A stretch of 64,000 bases of DNA. Source: Papilionanthe hookeriana x Papilionanthe teres (Eukaryota > Streptophyta > Magnoliopsida > Asparagales > Orchidaceae). The DNA is taken from contig CM040434.1 in the NCBI GenBank assembly GCA_022702705.1, positions 58,583,022 to 58,647,021 of the forward strand. The letters run 5' to 3'. The position numbers and the translations under genes are program-made. The notes beneath the pieces were generated by a model, which did not search any database, was not told where the DNA came from, and worked only from the letters and a program-made list of their open reading frames with translations. Of this stretch, positions 61,401-64,000 are shown piece by piece. Numbering within the stretch: the stretch's first letter is position 1; every line of letters begins with the position of its first letter.

Positions 61401-64000
61401 CTTGATCCAATGACAACTCATTGACCAAATATGTCAACTTTTGAGCAAAATGTAAACTTTGGTCAAAATGGTCAATCCTTGACATAATGACCAAAACATT
61501 GACCCAATAGGTCAACTTTTGACCAAAAAGTCAACTTTAGTCAAAATGGTCAATCCTTGACCCAATGACAAAGCCATTGACCCAATATGTCAACTTTTGA
61601 CCAAATAGTCAATCTTTTACCTAATGACACCCAATAGGTCAACTTTTGACAAAAAAGTCAACTTTGGCCAAAAGAGTCAATTTTTTACCCAATGACCAAT
61701 CCATTGACCCAATAGGTCAACTTTTGACTAAAAAGTCATCTTTGGTCAAAATGGTCAATTCTTGACCCAATTAACAACTCATTGACCAAATAGGTCAACT
61801 TTTGACCAAAAAGTCAACTTTGGTAAAAAATGGTCAATTTGTGACCTTATGACTGCCGCGTTGACCATTTTGGTCAAAAAAGTCAATTTTTGACATAATG
61901 ACCAATTATTGACCACATAAGTCGAACTCTAACCGAAAAGTCAACTTTGGTCAAAATGGTAAATCTTTGACCCAACAACCAACCCAATGACCAAAAAGTC
62001 AATTTTGGTCAAAATAGTCAATTTTTGACCTAATGACCACCCATTGACCCAATAGGTCAACTTTTGACCAAAAAGTCAACTTTATTCCAAATGGTCAATT
62101 TTTGACCTAATAGATCAACTTTTGACCCAAAAATCATCTTCGGTCAAAATGGTCAATTCTTGACCCAATTACCAACTCATTGACCAAATATGTCAACTTT
62201 TGAGCAAAAAGTCAACTTTGGTCAAAATGGTCAATCCTTGACCTAATGATCAACCCATTGACCCAATAGGTCAACTTTTGACCAAAAAGTCAATTTTGGT
62301 CAAAATAGCTAATTTTTGACCTAATGACGAATAATTTACCCAGTATGCCAATCTCTGACCAAAAAGTCAACTTTGGTCAAAATGGTTGATTTTTGACCCA
62401 ATGACAAAGCCATTGAACTAATAAGTCAACTTTTGACCAAAAAGTTAAATTTGGTCAAAATGGTCAACTTCTGACCCAATGACCAACCCTTTGACCTAAC
62501 AGGTCAACTTTTGTCCAAAAAGTTAATTTTTGTCAAAATGGTCAAACCTTGACCCAGTAACCAACCCATTGACCCAATAGGTCAACTTTTGACCAAAAAG
62601 TCAATTTTGGTCAAAATAGTCAAATTTCGACCTAATGGCCAACAATAGACCAAGTAGGTCAAATTTTGACCAGATAGTCAACTTTGGTCAAAATGGTCAA
62701 TTTTTGACCCAATGACCAACTCATTGACCCAATAGGGCAACTTTTGACTAAAAAGTCATCTTTGGTCAAAATGGCTAATTCTTAACCCAATTACCAACTC
62801 ATTGACCAAATGGGTCAACTTTTGACCAAAAAGTCAACTTTGTTCAAAATGTTCAATTTCTGACCCAATGACCACTCTGTTTCACCTAATGGGTTAATCA
62901 TTAACTAGAATTTGATTTTGGTCAAAATAGTTAATGTTTGACCTAATGACCAATTATTGACCCAATAAGTAAATCTTTGACTAAAAACTCAACATTGGTC
63001 AAAATGGTCAATTCTTGACCCAATAACAAACCCATTGACCCAAATAGGTCAACTTTTGACCAAAAAGTTAATTTTGGTCAAAATAGTCAATTTTTGACCT
63101 AATGACCAATTTTTGACCCAGTAAGTCAATCTCTAACCAAAAAATCAACTTTAATAAAAATGGTCAATTCTGGACACAATGACCAACACATTGATCCAAT
63201 AGGTCAACTTTTGACCAAAAAGTCAATTTTGGTCGAAATTGTCAATCTTTTACACAATGACCAAGCCATTGACCAATTAGGTCAACTTTTGACCAAAAAG
63301 TCAACTTTGGTCAAAATGGTCAATCTTTGACCCAATGACCAACCCATTGACCCAATAGGTTAACTTTTGGCCAAAAAGTTAATTTTGGTCAAAATTGTAA
63401 ATTTTTGACCTAATGACCACCCCATTGACCCAATAAGTCAACTTTTGACCAAAAAATCAAGTTTGGTTAAAATGGTCAATTCTGACTTAATGACTAACCC
63501 ATTAACCCAATAGGTCAAATTTTGACCAAAATGTCAACTTTGGTCAAAATTGTCAATTTCTAACCTAATGACCTCCTCGTTGAACCAATGAGTTAACTTT
63601 TGGCCAAAAAATCAATTTTGGTCAAAATAGTCAATTTTTGACCTAATGACCAATTATTGAGTTAATAAGTGAATCTCAGACCAAAAAGTCATCTTTGGTC
63701 AAAATGGTTAATCCTTGACCCAATGGCAAACCCATTGACGCAATAAGTCAACTTTTGACTAAAAAGTTAATTTTAGTCAAAATAGTCAATTTTTGACCTA
63801 ATGACCACCCATTAACCCAATAGACAACTTTTGACTAAAATGTCAACTTTGGTCAAAATGGTCAATTTTTTACCTAATGACTAACCCATTGACCCAAAAG
63901 CTTAAATTTTGACCAAAAAGTCATCTTCGTTCAAAATGGTCAATTCTTGACCCAATTACCAACTCATTGAACAAATAGGTCAACTTTTGACCAAAAAGTC
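58480..64000 (+). repeat. Satellite module A4 (cut by window end)
   Basis: Fourth copy of module A. Junction ACCTAATAGG near 58630; doubled GTCAAAATGGTC block near 59391; truncated GTTGACCATTTTGG monomers near 59835, 61083 and 61861; GGGTTAATCATTAACTAG near 62891 (equivalent of 9920 and 40023); AAAGCTTAAATTTTGACC near 63897 (41031 in A3). The offset to A3 stays near 22.85-22.87 kb over 5.4 kb. The window ends inside the module. Confidence 0.8.

Larger units (their letters stand above)
29473..64000 (+). repeat. 78-bp TTGACC satellite array, right block
   Basis: The array resumes directly after the LTR, in the same orientation and the same monomer phase, and runs off the end of the window. It is more regular than the middle block from about 33.4 kb on, with multi-kilobase modules that repeat those of the left block. 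No second TE, no inversion and no gene were seen in 34.5 kb. Such freedom from insertions is consistent with frequent homogenisation by unequal crossing over or gene conversion, which is an inference. The array is open at both window ends, so its full size is unknown. Confidence 0.96.

Noticed and set aside
1..64000. CRISPR array or bacterial iteron origin, because of the short regularly spaced repeats.
   Set aside because: There are no unique spacers between identical repeats, the monomers abut directly and vary gradually, no cas or rep gene is present, and a plant-type LTR is inserted.
1..64000. Functional centromere.
   Set aside because: A long satellite with higher-order repeats and a ~156-bp dimer is suggestive, but nothing in sequence alone shows CENH3 occupancy; subtelomeric or interstitial heterochromatin is equally possible.
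1..64000. Telomeric repeat or subtelomere junction.
   Set aside because: No run of TTTAGGG or CCCTAAA was seen in the window.
1..64000. TGACC/GGTCA read as nuclear-receptor half-sites.
   Set aside because: These receptors are animal proteins; the plant-type context makes the W-box reading more sensible.

Overview
The window is plant-type nuclear repetitive DNA. No protein-coding or structural RNA gene is supported. Apart from one 1,498-bp insertion and one 500-base run of N, all of it is a tandem satellite with a ~78-bp monomer. All copies appear to run head to tail in the same orientation, with roughly 790 to 800 monomers in the resolved sequence (about 62,000 bp / 78). A flowering plant is suggested by an insertion with the anatomy of a plant LTR retrotransposon LTR and by the AT-rich satellite. 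The species cannot be named from this sequence; a eudicot is only a guess.

Monomer. The consensus begins CAATCCTTGACCCAATGACC, and a perfect copy lies at 23740-23817. It holds eight GAC/GTC trinucleotides spaced 8 to 12 bp apart (mean 9.75 bp). Seven of these are full TTGAC[C/T] sites in one orientation or the other, the sequence known in plants as the W-box bound by WRKY transcription factors. Each consensus monomer also contains an 11-bp perfect inverted repeat around an 8-nt spacer.

Layout. Monomer subtypes can be told apart by words such as GTCATCTT, CCAATTACC, CCCCGTTGACC, CCAATTATTGACC and AATTAATGACC. They recur in fixed orders and build higher-order repeats of about 0.47 kb (6-mer), 0.9 kb (12-mer), 1.3 kb and 2.1-2.4 kb, and multi-kilobase modules. 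My module reading is: B0 1-1150; P 1200-5330; A1 5330-14100; a transition and assembly gap to 15160; A2 15161-20100; diverged Q 20100-33420, which carries the insertion; B1 33420-35740; A3 35740-43620; R 43620-52000, with a copy of B at 47120-49400; P' 52000-58480; A4 58480-64000. The pair P+A1 (1.2 to ~11 kb) matches P'+A4 (~54.4 to 64 kb) at an offset near 53.27 kb. A3 and A4 match at an offset near 22.87 kb.

Insertion. 27975-29472 starts with TG, ends with CA, and is flanked by the 5-bp direct repeat CTTGA. It has no internal domain, so it is read as a solo LTR, oriented on the minus strand by its TATA box. A duplicated satellite segment at 31.96-33.4 kb keeps the same site without the insertion, with CTTGA present once (33229-33233).

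Quality. A 500-N gap (14661-15160) lies between paralogous copies whose phases do not match across it. Many short patches have TCGACC where TTGACC is expected, together with small deletions. In at least one case the paralogous copy is clean, so I suspect uncorrected consensus errors. Coordinates of modules are approximate (about 100 bp), because they were found by eye from shared diagnostic words.
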